Assembly (NCBI GenBank): GCA_037576215.1
Contig: JBANDB010000007.1
Span: forward strand, 6,000,222 to 6,064,221
From: Armillaria gallica
Lineage: Eukaryota > Basidiomycota > Agaricomycetes > Agaricales > Physalacriaceae
Length of the DNA: 64,000 nucleotides
Reading direction: 5' to 3'
Shown here: positions 1 to 11,859 of the stretch, one piece after another
How positions within the stretch are numbered: the first letter of the stretch is position 1
Layout of the letters: the number at the start of each line of letters is the position of its first letter
Program-made: the position numbers and the translations under genes
Notes under the pieces: generated by a model
The model's database searches: none
What the model was told of the DNA's origin: nothing
The model's input: the letters and a program-made list of their open reading frames with translations, nothing else

Positions 1-4
1 TGAT

Positions 5-1020
5 TTGCGTTTTGCAGTGGCATGTACCCGGAACGATCCTCGACGTTCAATCCAAGCAGAAGGCTCGAATACTTTTGGACCTCTCACAGCCACAGTCATC
101 AAGCACGTTGAGCCATTCACATCCGCCGCCGTGCTCTTCGTTCAGCGACACTTCGATAACGAGAAGACTGTTCTAAAGCTCGCAGATCGTAGACTGGGAT
201 ATTGCGGTGGTCGCCTTCCCTCGAAGGATATCTGCAACACACCGTACATGAAACCCAGGACGGCGTGGCGCCCAACTGGTTCGAGCTTATACGCGATGAC
301 GAGAACCGACCCGACATTGAGCTTTGGGAGGATTGGATGTGGGAGGTCTGAACTTGGCGCTACAAGCTATCGAACCACAGCACTGGACTAGCTGCATACC
401 GACTTTTGCACCTCCTGCAAGGCTGATACATTTCCCGTCTTTTCGGCGTCGTTCATCTTCGTATCACACCCGATTCTACTCTTCATCCCATCACCGACAT
501 CGTGCAAGGACTCCTTTTCGAGTATAACCCTGGCGCTAACATGGAAACCTGGTGTCGACGTCTCGGAGCAAGCAGACATGATCTCCAGCCAAATCATGGA
601 GGCACTCCGTGCTAACGAGTCCGACAACTGCGTCTTGCACAATGACGTTCACATCGGGAATGTTGTTCTGTGGGATGGGAACCGTTCTCCAGTCATCATC
701 GACTTTGGACAAGCGGACATTAGAGAGCCTGATGAAGAGTGGTCGAGTGTCGTCTGGGGGTCTCCAGAAGATACATGTCGCATGAGGAATCATATGGTGA
801 ATCCTGAGGATGGGCCTTGGAAGCGGAGTGTGACGTCGTATTAGATGTCGGGCCCGTACTATACGAATCCTCTGGTATTCAACGAATACGTTGAAAGTAT
901 GCCTGAGGACTTTCGTAGGGAGACGTTTGAGAGAATTTTGGATACGGACTGGGAAAGGGCGGGAGAGAAGATGTACCAGTGGAGGATACGACCGGGAGCC
1001 TGTTGCAGGCCTATCTATGA
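5..1020 (+). pseudogene. Kinase-like (APH fold) pseudogene, copy 1
   Basis: Remnant of a basidiomycete protein-kinase-like gene. The N-lobe is visible near 100-200 (PFTSAAVLFVQRHF, then VLKLADRR, a beta3-Lys-like strand). The catalytic part is at 578-844: HNDVHIGNV fits the HxDxxxxN catalytic loop and IDFGQADIRE fits the DFG metal-binding motif. The lobes lie in different frames and the last frame ends at a TAG after VTSY, so no continuous product is possible without several repairs or unrecognised introns. Sequence similar to the gene continues to about 1,020. The 5' end may lie outside the window. A second broken copy with the same order lies at 55,990-57,030, showing this is a duplicated block. 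Substrate is unknown; fungal members of this fold are mostly uncharacterised. Confidence 0.6.
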
Positions 1021-1389
1021 CTAGGACATGACTCCGTCCTATGACCCATCTCGAAATGACGCGATCATATTCGCGGGTCTTTCTGTATATCAATGGTCGA
1101 CGTCGCTTGCAATACATCTGATATGCCGACTATCATGCATACCGTCGTCTTTCTTGTCGCGAGACTCGGGTCCAAAAACGAAGACGCACTAGCGCGGTGG
1201 TCATCACAGTCGTACGATCCTTTCTTATTCTTCTCCTCCGCGTTTTTGACACATGCAAAGTTCGTTTCAACTCATTACCATAAGACCAACGTACCACGAT
1301 GTTTCTAAAACCTCACTGCAGTGGCAGAGACGACGACTACTTTCTGAGCTGCTGCCACCCGGACTGGTTCAAGATCGAACGCTTCGAAC

Positions 1390-1564
1390 CCATCACCTTA
1401 GCACTGTCCTACTAGTTAAGAGACACTCGGGCGACGAGAAAACTGTCCTCAAGCTTGCGGAGCGGAGGCATCGCGGCAGCAACAAAGGCGTGGATATGGT
1501 GCGATGGACGTCTTCTATCGGCGTGAAGAGATTACGAACTATCAAGACGTGGGGTCATTCCTAA
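1390..1564 (+). pseudogene. Kinase-like N-lobe fragment
   Basis: A short frame contains LLVKRHSGDEKTVLKLAERR, the same N-lobe strand seen at about 130-200 in the preceding pseudogene (FVQRHFDNEKTVLKLADRR), then stops. It is a partial extra copy of the kinase-like gene without a catalytic loop. The same fragment recurs at about 57,385-57,560, so it was duplicated together with its neighbour. Confidence 0.5.
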
Positions 1565-2095
1565 CTAGTTCAAGCTGTACGACAATTCCGACGACGAACC
1601 CGTTTGGAGTGGATGTGTCGTACTGTTTCATTACTTGCAGAGGAATTGATTCGGGCTCGATTGCAGATTTTACTGAATGATATCACTGGTCCAGTTGCAA
1701 TACACGCACAGAGTATCTCCAACCTATGTATAAAATATCTTCTATCGCATACGTTTTCTGTCTCAAAATGACATCACCTGTTCTCCGCAATCCTCACCGA
1801 TTACACGCAGGTTAGCGATGTTCCTGATTCAATGACAGGTACACATGTAGAATGATTCAGGATTAGAGAAGCTTCAGTGCTTCGGTGGCCAAAGTCGCGT
1901 CAAATCTAACGTTTCAAATACTTTACATACCGCGATATCAGAGGAATAATCCCTCAGTTTGAATGGCAGACTGCGTATTCTCGGCTGTGTAACATAGCGA
2001 AACACGATCAGTCATGAGTATTGAATGCTGAGCGTACAGAATGCAGAAGTATAGGGAAGGGTACTGCGTCACAGCTAATCTGACCGCTCTTACCA

Positions 2096-3250
2096 TCACC
2101 ACCTTTTGTTACCACTCTGATTTATCAAGAGAGCATGCTCGTACTGGAATATGCATCGCAAAGTACAGTGCTGACTTGGCATCGTCGTCGCGAGATGGGC
2201 GTTGATGCCCAAAATAAGAAAAAGGCTCGGATACAGCCGAGTCGTCCCTTTTCTCTTGCCATCACTATCACTCCTTTCCCCCTGTCCATCAACGAGTTCC
2301 AAAACTTTCAAGACAATTCTGACCTCCTTCTTGACGCCCCGTAAGTGTTTTTGGTACCCGCTCGAGGTGCTACATTTACCATTCATTCCAGCCGCCTTTC
2401 TACCGCCCGAAACCTCAAGATGAAGACCGCGCTGAGGAGGACTTTAACGTGATATCTATGTCGCTTGGTGTATGGGGCATGGATTCAAAGGTCTGCTTAC
2501 TTGCTGAGTGTTACATTTATTCTAATCTTCTTTCCCCAGTGTGCTCTTCCCAACCAAGTCTCATCAACGTCAACGTGAATCAACAACGTTGTAACCGATC
2601 TGCACCTTTGCCAGTGGTGACATGATGTATGTCGACTTTTCGCGAGCGGAAGGTCCGAATTTTGCCCCGAGGCGACGAGCACGCGCACTTGCTGTGGAGA
2701 GCAGGACTTCTTCGTTCGACGAGATGCGGATTGTATCGGAGCAGGGAGGGAACACGCGAGAGGGTAATTCTGCTCGCTCCTCCGAGATATCCGTTTCTCT
2801 GATCAACCAGTAGTATTGGGGAGCTCTTGAGTCTTTACGGTGCTGCCGAATTCCTCCGACGTCGATGCCTCAGGATCCAGATTTTGTGCTAAGACGAGTA
2901 TCGTCAGGATGCAACGGTCGGAACAAGGGGACGCAGAGCCGCGGGGAGGAGGATGACCACGGACGCGTTGGAAATGGTAAGTTCCTCGCTAGCCGACATC
3001 CCTATAAGATATTCACCCATTCTTAGCACAATAATCTTCCGTTCTGCGCGCGTGCGTAATCCTCGAGTCGCCGGCGATGTTGACGTCCGTGTGCCGAAAC
3101 CTGTTGTTACTTCAGGACAGTACTGCGAGCAAGGTCGGCACCGGGTGCAGGCCGGAGGAGGGATTGAAAGAGATGGCGATGACAGAGGAGACGGCGACGA
3201 GGATGGTAAGTCCCGCCAGTTTCTCAAATAACGCCGAGCCCTAAAGCCCT
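2096..3250 (+). repeat. Dispersed repeat R, copy 1
   Basis: First of four copies of a roughly 1 kb repeat. Marker blocks are GATGGGCGTTGATGCCC near 2,195, a frame encoding EGPNFAPRRRARAL near 2,650, and a block encoding DVDVRVPKPVV near 3,080. Introns seem possible between blocks, so it may derive from a multi-exon gene, but no continuous frame or known domain was recognised. Confidence 0.6.
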
Positions 3251-3630
3251 CCTCAGCCTCCTACTCTCTTTCATTGGACCCCAAGCACAAGACCTCGCGC
3301 TCCAACGATGTTATTCAAACAAGAGAAGGCTGCGGCGGAGGTACATAATCATATAAGCTTATTTTCCTTTACTCCAGAAGCAATGATCTACCTAGTTCCA
3401 AACTTAAGCCTTCGAATCTTTGTTGTAAAAGGCATCGAACTTTCCACAACGACTGCTCGCCGGCCATTATCAAACTGTCCAATCACATCGCCTTGCCGCG
3501 GGTTCGGGTGTGTCTCCTATCGTGACATGGGCGGATTTGTCTCCTCCTTCAGTCAGAAAATGATAAAGACGGCGCAAGAGGTTGCAGCCTCGACTTTCTG
3601 TCTTCCGATCGGCGCCTGCCCCGTCCCACT

Positions 3631-3957
3631 GTGCTCTCCCTGGAGGCTGGAGGAACTCAACTCCGCTGCCACTTTCCGGCGGAGGCCATTCCCAGTCGAA
3701 TCCAGGTGGAGTGGCGTGTCATGAATGAACGCCGTTCTCACCTACCGTCCCTCGGTCTCTTACACACCATGCGTCGCAAGTTCAACGTTCAACGTACCTT
3801 TTACTCTCTCCGCCATCATGTCAAGTCCGTCCGTGGAAAAGGAATAACGTGTTGCACTGTTTTTTCCGTAGCCGCTCTGTTGATAGTCCTCGCCCTGAGC
3901 CCCCTGACAAGGCAACACTTGAAGTATGTCCAGGATCGGGCGCGAATGGAAGGGTAA
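3631..3957 (+). other. Small frame with one hydrophobic segment, unrecognised
   Basis: The frame contains MRRKFNVQRTFYSLRHH, then a hydrophobic run (VFSVAALLIVLALS) that could be a single membrane span, then a charged tail. An intron ending at TTCCGTAG near 3,870 would change the reading. It lies at the edge of the duplicated block; only the upstream part (to about 3,740) has a counterpart near 59,500. Coding status is doubtful. 3,960-4,510 shows nothing recognisable. Confidence 0.15.
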
Positions 3958-4509
3958 TGTCTAGTGCAAAGAAGTTGTTACCCTTCGACAGTTCGACTCA
4001 CAAGGCCCGAATTTGGCAATCGGTCCGGACGGCGCTACTGTTTGACTACCACCATCACTTGCCCCCATTTACGAAGGAGGTGTGACTACGACCCTCAGCA
4101 TGCACAAGAAACACCTTTCTCTACCTTCCAACCTTCCCTTCACATTTCCAGTACCGCGAGAAACCTAAAGCTTCGACATCGAAACCCAGACGCGCTACAC
4201 TGCCGTTTTCCTCGCCTACGTAAACGACGTTCCCGGGGATCTGCTGCTGATGGGGCAATTTTCTCTGATGCCTTGAAGATGGCATACTCCATGATAGCGT
4301 ATCCGTTTTTTGAGTATTCAGCCTCTACAGCATATTTCCGTTAGGGTTCGTGCTCTGATTCTGTTTTGATACAATCTACTTACAGCTCTTACAGGCGTCT
4401 ACTTCGACACTTTCACGCTTTGATGTTCTGACCTGTTCTTGGACCTGGGGTAGTTGTGGACAAGGTCTTACAGCATTATTGCATAGCTTCCAATTGTACG
4501 TGTCGAACG

Positions 4510-5518
4510 AGGTAATACTTGGCGAGACGAATGTCGGTCGCTCCCAAGTTATCTGCGAAGCATAGGCTATCCGAATCCAAGCCGGAAGTCAACGTCGAGA
4601 GTCAGGAGCCACGACTGGAAGAGCTGTCCATGGTGGCACATTTTGGACTGTTTGATTACAAGTTGGAATTCCTGGGTCGTTGGGTGAAGACTGTAGAAGA
4701 GGGAAGTTGCACTATTTTAATGCATACTTGCGTTTATCCGCGAAGGAGTGTATGCGAGCACTGGTATATTGCGGCGCGTGGAAGGCGTGTACGCAGAGGC
4801 GATCCTCTTCCAAAGCGCTGTGGAGTGCGAAAACACCACACGGCCGATAGAATGCACATGCATAACTCAAGGAGGTACAAAGGACGATTGGGATGCATAA
4901 ACGTGGTGGCGTGAGAGGTGGAGAAGAGCTTAAGGAGGGTATGTTGGCCATAATTCAGAGCCTGCAAGAGCAGAAGATGTCGGTGTACTTGTACTGAGAT
5001 AACAGGGCTAATGGTACTACTAGAATCTGCGAGACTTGACTCGATACCGTATGATCAAGCAAACCAGCTGTTTCTTCTCCATTGAATGAGCATACATCTG
5101 TGTTTTTACCATGATTGTCTTTGCTATCTTCAACTTTGAGTGCATATGGTTCTTATGCTCTTTCATAAATATGATAGGGATTAACAATGGGATTCCATAA
5201 TACATAACATCATTACTGATTAATAGTACTGCCAGTAATTTTCTGATGGTCCAGCAGACTTCTGACTTACTTGCCTTCTACAGCTGTTACCACTGAGTCA
5301 ATTCTCAATGCATATTGCTTGCTACATCTTCTTATGATAGATGACCAGAATTCAAGAACTCCTGGAATTTTGGATGTGCTTCAATCTATCCTCAATGAGC
5401 CCAGGAGGTCAACCATGGTGTCAAACTTCAACATACCTGTGAATATTCCAATGGGTTGGGTACTCCATCACTATAGCATTGTTAGATCAGGAATCTAAAG
5501 TATCAAAGGGAAACTGGC
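4510..5518. repeat. Second duplicated block, left copy (3' flank of DUF6535 copy A)
   Basis: Non-coding-looking sequence collinear with 61,880-62,820. Shared landmarks are a CATGGTGGCACAT-type block at about 4,630 and 61,965, CATAATTCAGAGCCTGC at about 4,950 and 62,273, and the block around AATTTTGGATGTGC at about 5,367. It lies immediately downstream of DUF6535 copies A and C. A weaker relative lies at 16,620-16,810 downstream of copy B, so it probably includes the 3' flank of the ancestral gene. Confidence 0.65.
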
Positions 5519-8151
5519 TCACCTAGACAAACCAGGAGAATATATATCAAGCAGCCATGGCAGCTGGTTTACTTCCATATATGCCCATTTATCATACTGT
5601 GGTAGAGACACATTGATATCGGTATCATAAAACTGCCCTTGCAATCTTTTGATTACAACAATAGCCAGGACACGTTTGAGAAAGGTCCATTGGTGGAATT
5701 TCTCTCCTGATGCCCACCGTATTAATCGCAAAACACACTCTTGCCAAGGCACAGGGGGGTGGCTTCGGAGATGGCTTGAGGGATGCATCCATGCATAGAG
5801 GATGCGCTCACAGTGTCCATTAATGAGAAGCCGCATCATATCAACAAGTGTGTCAATATCTGGCTCAATTGATTTTTGTATCATATAATGCAAATGCTTC
5901 AGTGTCCTCATGCCAGTGTCACTGTCTGCCTCTGAATTGACAGATAGCTCCATCTCAGGCTGTTCTGATATGGTTTGAATCCACTGAGATTGGTGCGGGT
6001 TAAAAATCAACGATATCCCGCATGCCAATGCTTCAATATCAACATCAAAAGCTTCATAACAGCGCTGGGAGCGAAGCAAGGAGAGACGGATAGTGTAGGT
6101 TTCTAGAATCTTGTCTAGCACTGCCGGAGAAGGATGGATGACAAAAGCAATGCCGGTCATAACGGCGAGAGCAGTTCCAATTACCTCCATTAGATCTGAG
6201 GCATGCGATGAGTCAAGCAATCTTTGATGTATCCGAGGGATAAGTGAAAGCATGATGCCAAGGTGGGTAGCAGTGCGGATAGTACTAGAGGTTTGAGTCT
6301 GATCATACCCACAGTGACCCAATAATTTATCGCAAATGTGCCTCCTCATCTCATCTGTAGGGTTGTCAATAGTGGTGGGGTCCTCATGTTCACTTGTAGT
6401 TGAGGGACTCGCAAGGATTTTCATAAGCTCGAGCTCTAATGCCAGAGCAATATCGCTGAGGGTGGGGAGGAGATGGCGACATCGAATAGTATCTTCCACA
6501 CCTCTGGGTGTAAGGTGAGGGAAGAGCGTTGCGGGCCTTGAAGAATTCCGAGAACAGAAGTCGATGCTTTCTCGGTAGTGATCATGGACAGCGCCATTGT
6601 TAGTTGCTCATCGAAGGATTTATCCATCGGATCACTGCTAAGCATCCACAATGCTCTACTGTAGACCTCCAATTCTGCCAGTTCACTTTCATTGTCATGA
6701 GATGACAAAAGTGCTTTTATGGGCTCTATCTGCTGGCGCAGAGACATCACAGATGCAGATACATATTTGTCCGGAAGACATTTCACAGTGTCGAGTGTCA
6801 TCCCAGAAATGGCTTGCAGCACACTTTGGTGCACCGATGCATTAGAGGTGGAGGAATGCAGCCATTGTAGCGATTGCGCATCTGTCATCGTGGCATATTG
6901 CTGAACGTGATTGTCCTCGATTTCTTTCAGAGTGGACAACTTTTGGCGGAAAGGGATTGAATTCTCCTGCCCTTCCTGCTTCCATGCTTCCAGCATTTGC
7001 CGGTGCCTGGTTAGGTAATAACAGCATGCGCGGCCAAACATGTGGGTATACGGATAGTGTCGCACGAAGACGATACAGTATCGGATAGATGGAATAAGAT
7101 AGCTGTTGCCGTATCGACACAGATGGTGGATGTATTGATACAGATGGTGGACGTAAAGTGTTAACGGGACCTTGTATGGACAGTAGGGATGCACGAGGGG
7201 GAGGATTAGGGCTATAACATAGGCCATGAACGTGGCTGCACCAATAATAGATACTAGCCAGGCCACTTTCATGCCCAAAGAGAAGAGGAAGATAGCGAGG
7301 CCAGCGAAAAAGAATGCCAGCGATACATGAAGGAGAACCGGAAGCAAGCCGATGATCATCGGTACCTGCCACGTCTGTAGTCCAGCGTATCGCAAGTGTC
7401 GGATTCTGGCACGATCGCGCGCCGAGCTGTCGGAGACAATGGCGACGTATTGGTGCAGCCATTGTTTGACCAAAACGGCGACTAGGGCAGTGATGAGACT
7501 GAGCATCAAGCTCACGAACCACAAGCTGTTCATCCACTCATCGGAACGGCTGGGAGAAAAGAAGGCAGTAGGGGAGGAAGGGATAGAGGGTTGGGAGCCG
7601 TTCGATGCGGTAGCCTTGAGGATTTCGAAGAGAAGGCGCATGGATGCCTCGTTGTAATCTGGCTGCATGTTTTGCGATGTTTGGACCACGAATGTTGTTA
7701 GTATCGCAGAGAAAAGACCAGCCTATGATGATATTAGACTTTTTAGAGACCAATTTTGAATGGAAACCTGGGACGCACAAAAACAAGTAGGACATCGATG
7801 GTATCCCGCCACTCTGCCAACATATTGGCGTCAAAATCGGCTGCTTCTTCAAGGTAGATAGGCCATATTCGTGCATTGGCGGACATTTCTTGACCGTGAG
7901 GATCGGGAGGGTAGTGGGCCTTATAGTCGCGCGGAGTAACACCTGAAGCCATTTGAATATCACGGTAGAAAAGTTGAAGTAACCGAACACACCGACTCCC
8001 CCAAAATAGAGCTGATTCTTCCTCAGTCCAAAAAGATCCCACTTGGACCGTTGTATTGGGAATGAGCACCTTCACCGGCAGCCGCTGCAGGGGCACGAGT
8101 CTCACCCACGGGTGGATGAGGCGGGACCCAGGTGCTCTGAGAAAAGCTCAT
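5519..8151 (-). pseudogene. DUF6535 membrane protein, copy A (frameshifted)
   Basis: Most complete DUF6535 copy here. Reading backwards from the ATG at 8,151: an N-terminal exon, an exon with YPPDPHGQEM and AEWRDTIDVLLVF, an intron (donor GTGCGT near 7,771, acceptor ATAG near 7,722), then AGLFSAILTTFVVQTSQ, the family's most conserved stretch. Several predicted membrane spans follow (around WFVSLMLSLITALVAVLVKQW and LPVLLHVSLAFFFAGLAIFLF), then a long helical C-terminal region ending SPGLSR at 5,519. Compared with copies B and C there is a one-base loss in a T run near 8,027 and another near 6,455, so it is probably a pseudogene despite a long frame. Function of the family is unknown; it is an expanded Agaricomycete membrane family. 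Confidence 0.8.
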
Positions 8152-8640
8152 AACGTATCAGCTGAAAAATCAGGCGGTTAAGCTGGCATCCAGCGTTTGA
8201 CGACAACAGAGCTCACTGTCAATGGCGATGGTAGCTGTCACAGAAAAAAATGCGCTTGTCGCATGTTCGAACACAGCACCGTGTTTTAATGATGCCGAAG
8301 AGATCCGTCGACGGTCCGATACCTTCTAAAGATAACCAAAGGAACTCGAAGGTGTGAGGCGAGTGCCATTCGTGAGATTATATCCGGCGGATATAATTCA
8401 CTCTGGAAACCTCGATGGGAAGTCGTCACAACGTCTTTAAGGAGCCAAAGCAAAGCCACAGAAAAGAAAAACGGAAGGCTCGGAAGAGTAGCAGCCGATG
8501 AAGAAATAATTCAGGTAAGTAATAAGACGTCCGAGTAGACTTGTGTGTCTCGCAAGCAAGAGCTTAGATGGTCAGGGTTACGAGTACGGTCCGAGGCCTC
8601 CAGGCGAAGCCTACAACTTCCGCCACGCCGTCTCCGCGTC
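8152..8640. other. No recognisable gene
   Basis: Sequence upstream of DUF6535 copy A. No convincing frame, repeat or RNA was seen; it may hold the old promoter of copy A. Confidence 0.4.
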
Positions 8641-9260
8641 CTGCGCATGACCATTAGTGTTTGATGGTACTTGGCCTGATAATTTTTTACCGCGACCACA
8701 TCGAGACACAGAGTCCTCAGGTGTGTATTACCATTGCCGGAATACCGTACCTCCTGGCAGCTGTCCAATGCCTCAAGATCAAGACCACGCTGACAAGGAG
8801 GACTTTAATGTGGTATTGATGTCTGGTGTACGAGGCATGGTCAGAGGTCCGTTTACCTGCATCCCTGCCAGTGATGATATAATATCTATTCAGCTCTCGC
8901 AAATGTAGGGGCCAAATTTTTCCCCGAGAGGACGACAAGCATCGCGTACTTGTTGTGGAGGGCAGGCCTCAGGCCTCAGCGCGTCAGCGCTTCAGCGCTC
9001 AAGCTCAAGCTCAAGTCTTGAGCGATGTCGACGTCCGTGTGCCGAAACCTTTTTTTGCTTCAGGACGACGTATTGTCGTCCCGCCAAGTACCTGGTGCAG
9101 GTCGGAGGAAGGATTGAAGGAGACGGCTGTGATGGAGGAGACGGCAACAAGGACGGTAAGTTCCGCCAGTTTCTCGAACAGCAAGGAGCCCTAAACCCCC
9201 CCTTAGCCTGATCCTGCTCCCTAATTTCATTCCTCAGACAACTCCCGAACACAAGGTTTT
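8640..9260 (+). repeat. Dispersed repeat R, copy 2 (partial)
   Basis: Shares with the copy at 2.1 kb the blocks CCTCAAGATCAAGACCACG (8,773), a degenerate GPNFxPRxR-coding block near 8,912, and the DVDVRVPKPFF-coding block near 9,030. The 5' part of the repeat is missing, and a short CAGCGC/GCTCAA-rich microrepeat lies at about 8,975-9,015. Confidence 0.5.
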
Positions 9261-9269
9261 TGCGCTCCA

Positions 9270-10860
9270 AGGATGTCCTTCGAACACAGTGAGAAACCGG
9301 CGTCGTTGGGGGAAATTTGTCCCAACACCATGTATGAACATCGGGTCACACTATCAAAGAGGCATTTTTTGGTACGTTATATACCCACTGCTACCAAAGC
9401 TTCCACTCTAACCGTGACTCAAGCGGAGATGAGGACGACATCGGACAAGTAGCTCGGTATTCCTCTGATTGACGTTCGTTTTCGTATGCTCACTTCACCT
9501 TTGCAGTGATGTACGGCTACGCGCCTCAACAAGCGCCTTTCCTGCAAATTTCTTTTGGTGATCGTTCAAGTACGATAGATATACATGCAATGTTGTCTGG
9601 TCGTGTACAAAGAGCCGCGATCGCACCAGCGCGCTTCTGGCTGAACACTATTCAACCCACGTTTACTCCGCACGATGCAGGGCCAGCCCGAAGCAAGATG
9701 GGAAAGGAAGCCTTCGGTATGTCGTAAGATCTCGACGACAAGAAAAGCATAGTACTCTGGCGTGTGTAGTCTCATCAGTGTTGTAAGTCTGAAAATTACA
9801 TCAGACGTAGTTGTTCACTGAAATAATATACTCTCTAGCGACGAAGCATCTTCGGATTCCAGTCTAAGAAGACGAGCTAGAGTTTTGGTAGTCAATAAGA
9901 TCTCTGAGAGCATCCGATTAATGGGAAAGGTTTGGATAGAGGCGGCGATGCAGTAACCCTTTTCAGCGGTCAAGCTGCAAGTCTGTAACACCCTATTGAG
10001 GTTTCGTGAGTTTTAAAGCGACCGAACGGCCTGGCGCCAACTGTATAATGGCACTCGGGCATGATGTCGCCCAAAGCCAACAAATCTAAGAGCTCGTCAA
10101 TCGACTGGGAGGAAGTCGTATCCCCTCCATTGGACGGGAATTTTGAGAGGAAACAATCCTGCGACCGTCGCAAGGCGCATTTGACGACCCACGCACCAAC
10201 AAGATCCCCTCGCTTATGAATTTTGAAAGATGTCGAGGACATAAGAATCAGGATTCAGAGGATTGTAGTATTATTTCTTGCTGGTGCGTTGACTCTCAAG
10301 TGGCATGGAAAGAGAAAAAAGACCTCTGACAGCCTAGTTAGTTTAACAGATGATAGTTAGAGCTCACCGAGATCGTCAAAGCTATGGACACAAAAAACGA
10401 CAGGGTTCGATGTGTAAACACTGACTCTGGTTATCCGTCCAGGAATTCGATTGTCAAGAATCTTCCGGGCCCTTTGCTGTATAATTATATCGGCTTCGAA
10501 GACGGCTATGACAGGTCTAGAGTTGTTACCATAAGAAATGGGATAGGCATGGGTGGACCGAATATCCTACCTCAAAACTTTCAAGATCAACACCTCACGC
10601 TGTTTTGGAAGGCCTCCCATCAACCGTTTCTTGCGTAGTTCCCAAGGTCGTTTTTTTCTCTTTTTTTCTTCCTATTCAATCTTGAAGGGCCCCGTGGCGG
10701 TGAGAATATCCATCCTCGAAGCTTCAGTGCCTGAAGTCACGTCAAATTTGACATTGGTACACTTCAAATACTTTATTTACAGCGATTTGGGAGAAATAGT
10801 TCCTTGGTTTGAACGGCAGATGGCGCGTTCTTGGCTGTGTAACCTAGCGAAGCACAGTCA
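9270..10860. other. No recognisable gene
   Basis: Short frames only. A 90-residue minus-strand frame (9,970-10,242) and a plus-strand frame at 9,506-9,727 have no motif I recognise. Possibly remnants of old repeats. Confidence 0.3.
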
Positions 10861-10869
10861 GTCATGAAT

Positions 10870-11850
10870 ATAAAGAAGGGTGCTGTATCACGGTACATCT
10901 GGACTCTCCTACCTTTGCACTCTACTTCATCCCGAGATCGTGCCCGTGCTGGTGTAATATGCGTCACAAAGCACGGCACTGACTCATCGCGAGATGGACG
11001 TCGATGCCCAAAATAAGAAAACTCGGATACAGCCGAGTCTAAGCCGAGTTGTCCTTTTCCTCTCCCAGTTTCTCGCCGCCACCACCGCTAGCTCTTTTCA
11101 TCGTTCCATTCCTCCTTTTCACCAACGATTTCCAAGGCTCTTCAAGATTATTCTGGCCTTCTTCTTGATGCCCTGTAAGTATTCTGGCGCCTGCTGAAGG
11201 TGGTATATCTAACGTTCATTCCAGCCGCCCGAAACCTAGGCCTCGAGATCAAGACCACGCTGACAAGGAGGACTTCAATATGGTATTGACATCTGGCATA
11301 CGGAGCATGGATTCAGAGGTTCATTTACTCGCTGAGTGATCCATTTTTTCTAAACCTTCCTTCCACAGCATACTCTTCCTTGCTGAGTCTCATCAACATC
11401 CGAATCGACAACAGTCCAACCGACCTGCACCCCAGCCAGCGATGACATGATGTCAATTGAGTTCTCGCAAGTGCAAGGACCGAATTTTGCCCCGAGACGA
11501 CGACAGTATCACATACTTGTTGTGGAGGGCAGGACATCGTCGTCGTTCTCGACCGACGGGGAAACATGCGAGAGGGTAAGGTCGCCCACTTCTCGCTTAC
11601 GCTTAAAGGTGCTCACTCTCCCCAGAGATATTGATCTCTCTGATCAGCACGGCGGTAGCATTGGGGAGCACTATACGGTGCCGCCGAATTCCTCCGACGT
11701 CGATGCCTAGTAACGTCATCCGGCGAGCAGGCCCTAGGATGCGACGGTCAGAACAAAGGGCTGCAGGAAGGAGGATGACCACGGACGTGTCGGGAATAGT
11801 AAGCTAACTCGCATCCACCTAACGTCCGAGGTATTCACCCGTGTCGGTCT
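10870..11850 (+). repeat. Dispersed repeat R, copy 3
   Basis: Matches the copy at 2.1 kb over GATGGACGTCGATGCCC near 10,993, CTCGAGATCAAGACCACG near 11,242, the QGPNFAPRRR-coding block near 11,475 and GATGACCACGGACG near 11,774. It ends where sequence unlike the other copies begins. Confidence 0.55.
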
Positions 11851-11859
11851 TAGCTCTTG

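Larger units (their letters stand above)
1..3960. repeat. Segmental duplication unit, left copy
   Basis: This stretch is collinear with about 55,985-59,540. Both start with the kinase-like pseudogene, continue with the N-lobe fragment, and then carry the dispersed repeat at 2.1 kb or 58.1 kb. Identity is high by eye over long runs (for example around 1,093-1,320 and 57,076-57,300), with small indels. The right-hand copy continues into about 2.3 kb of different sequence (F-box gene and MITE-like insertion) before similarity resumes at 61.9 kb. Confidence 0.75.

Noticed and set aside
536..1117. Minus-strand frame of 193 residues opposite the kinase-like gene
   Set aside because: Shadow of the plus-strand pseudogene, which has the HND and DFG motifs.
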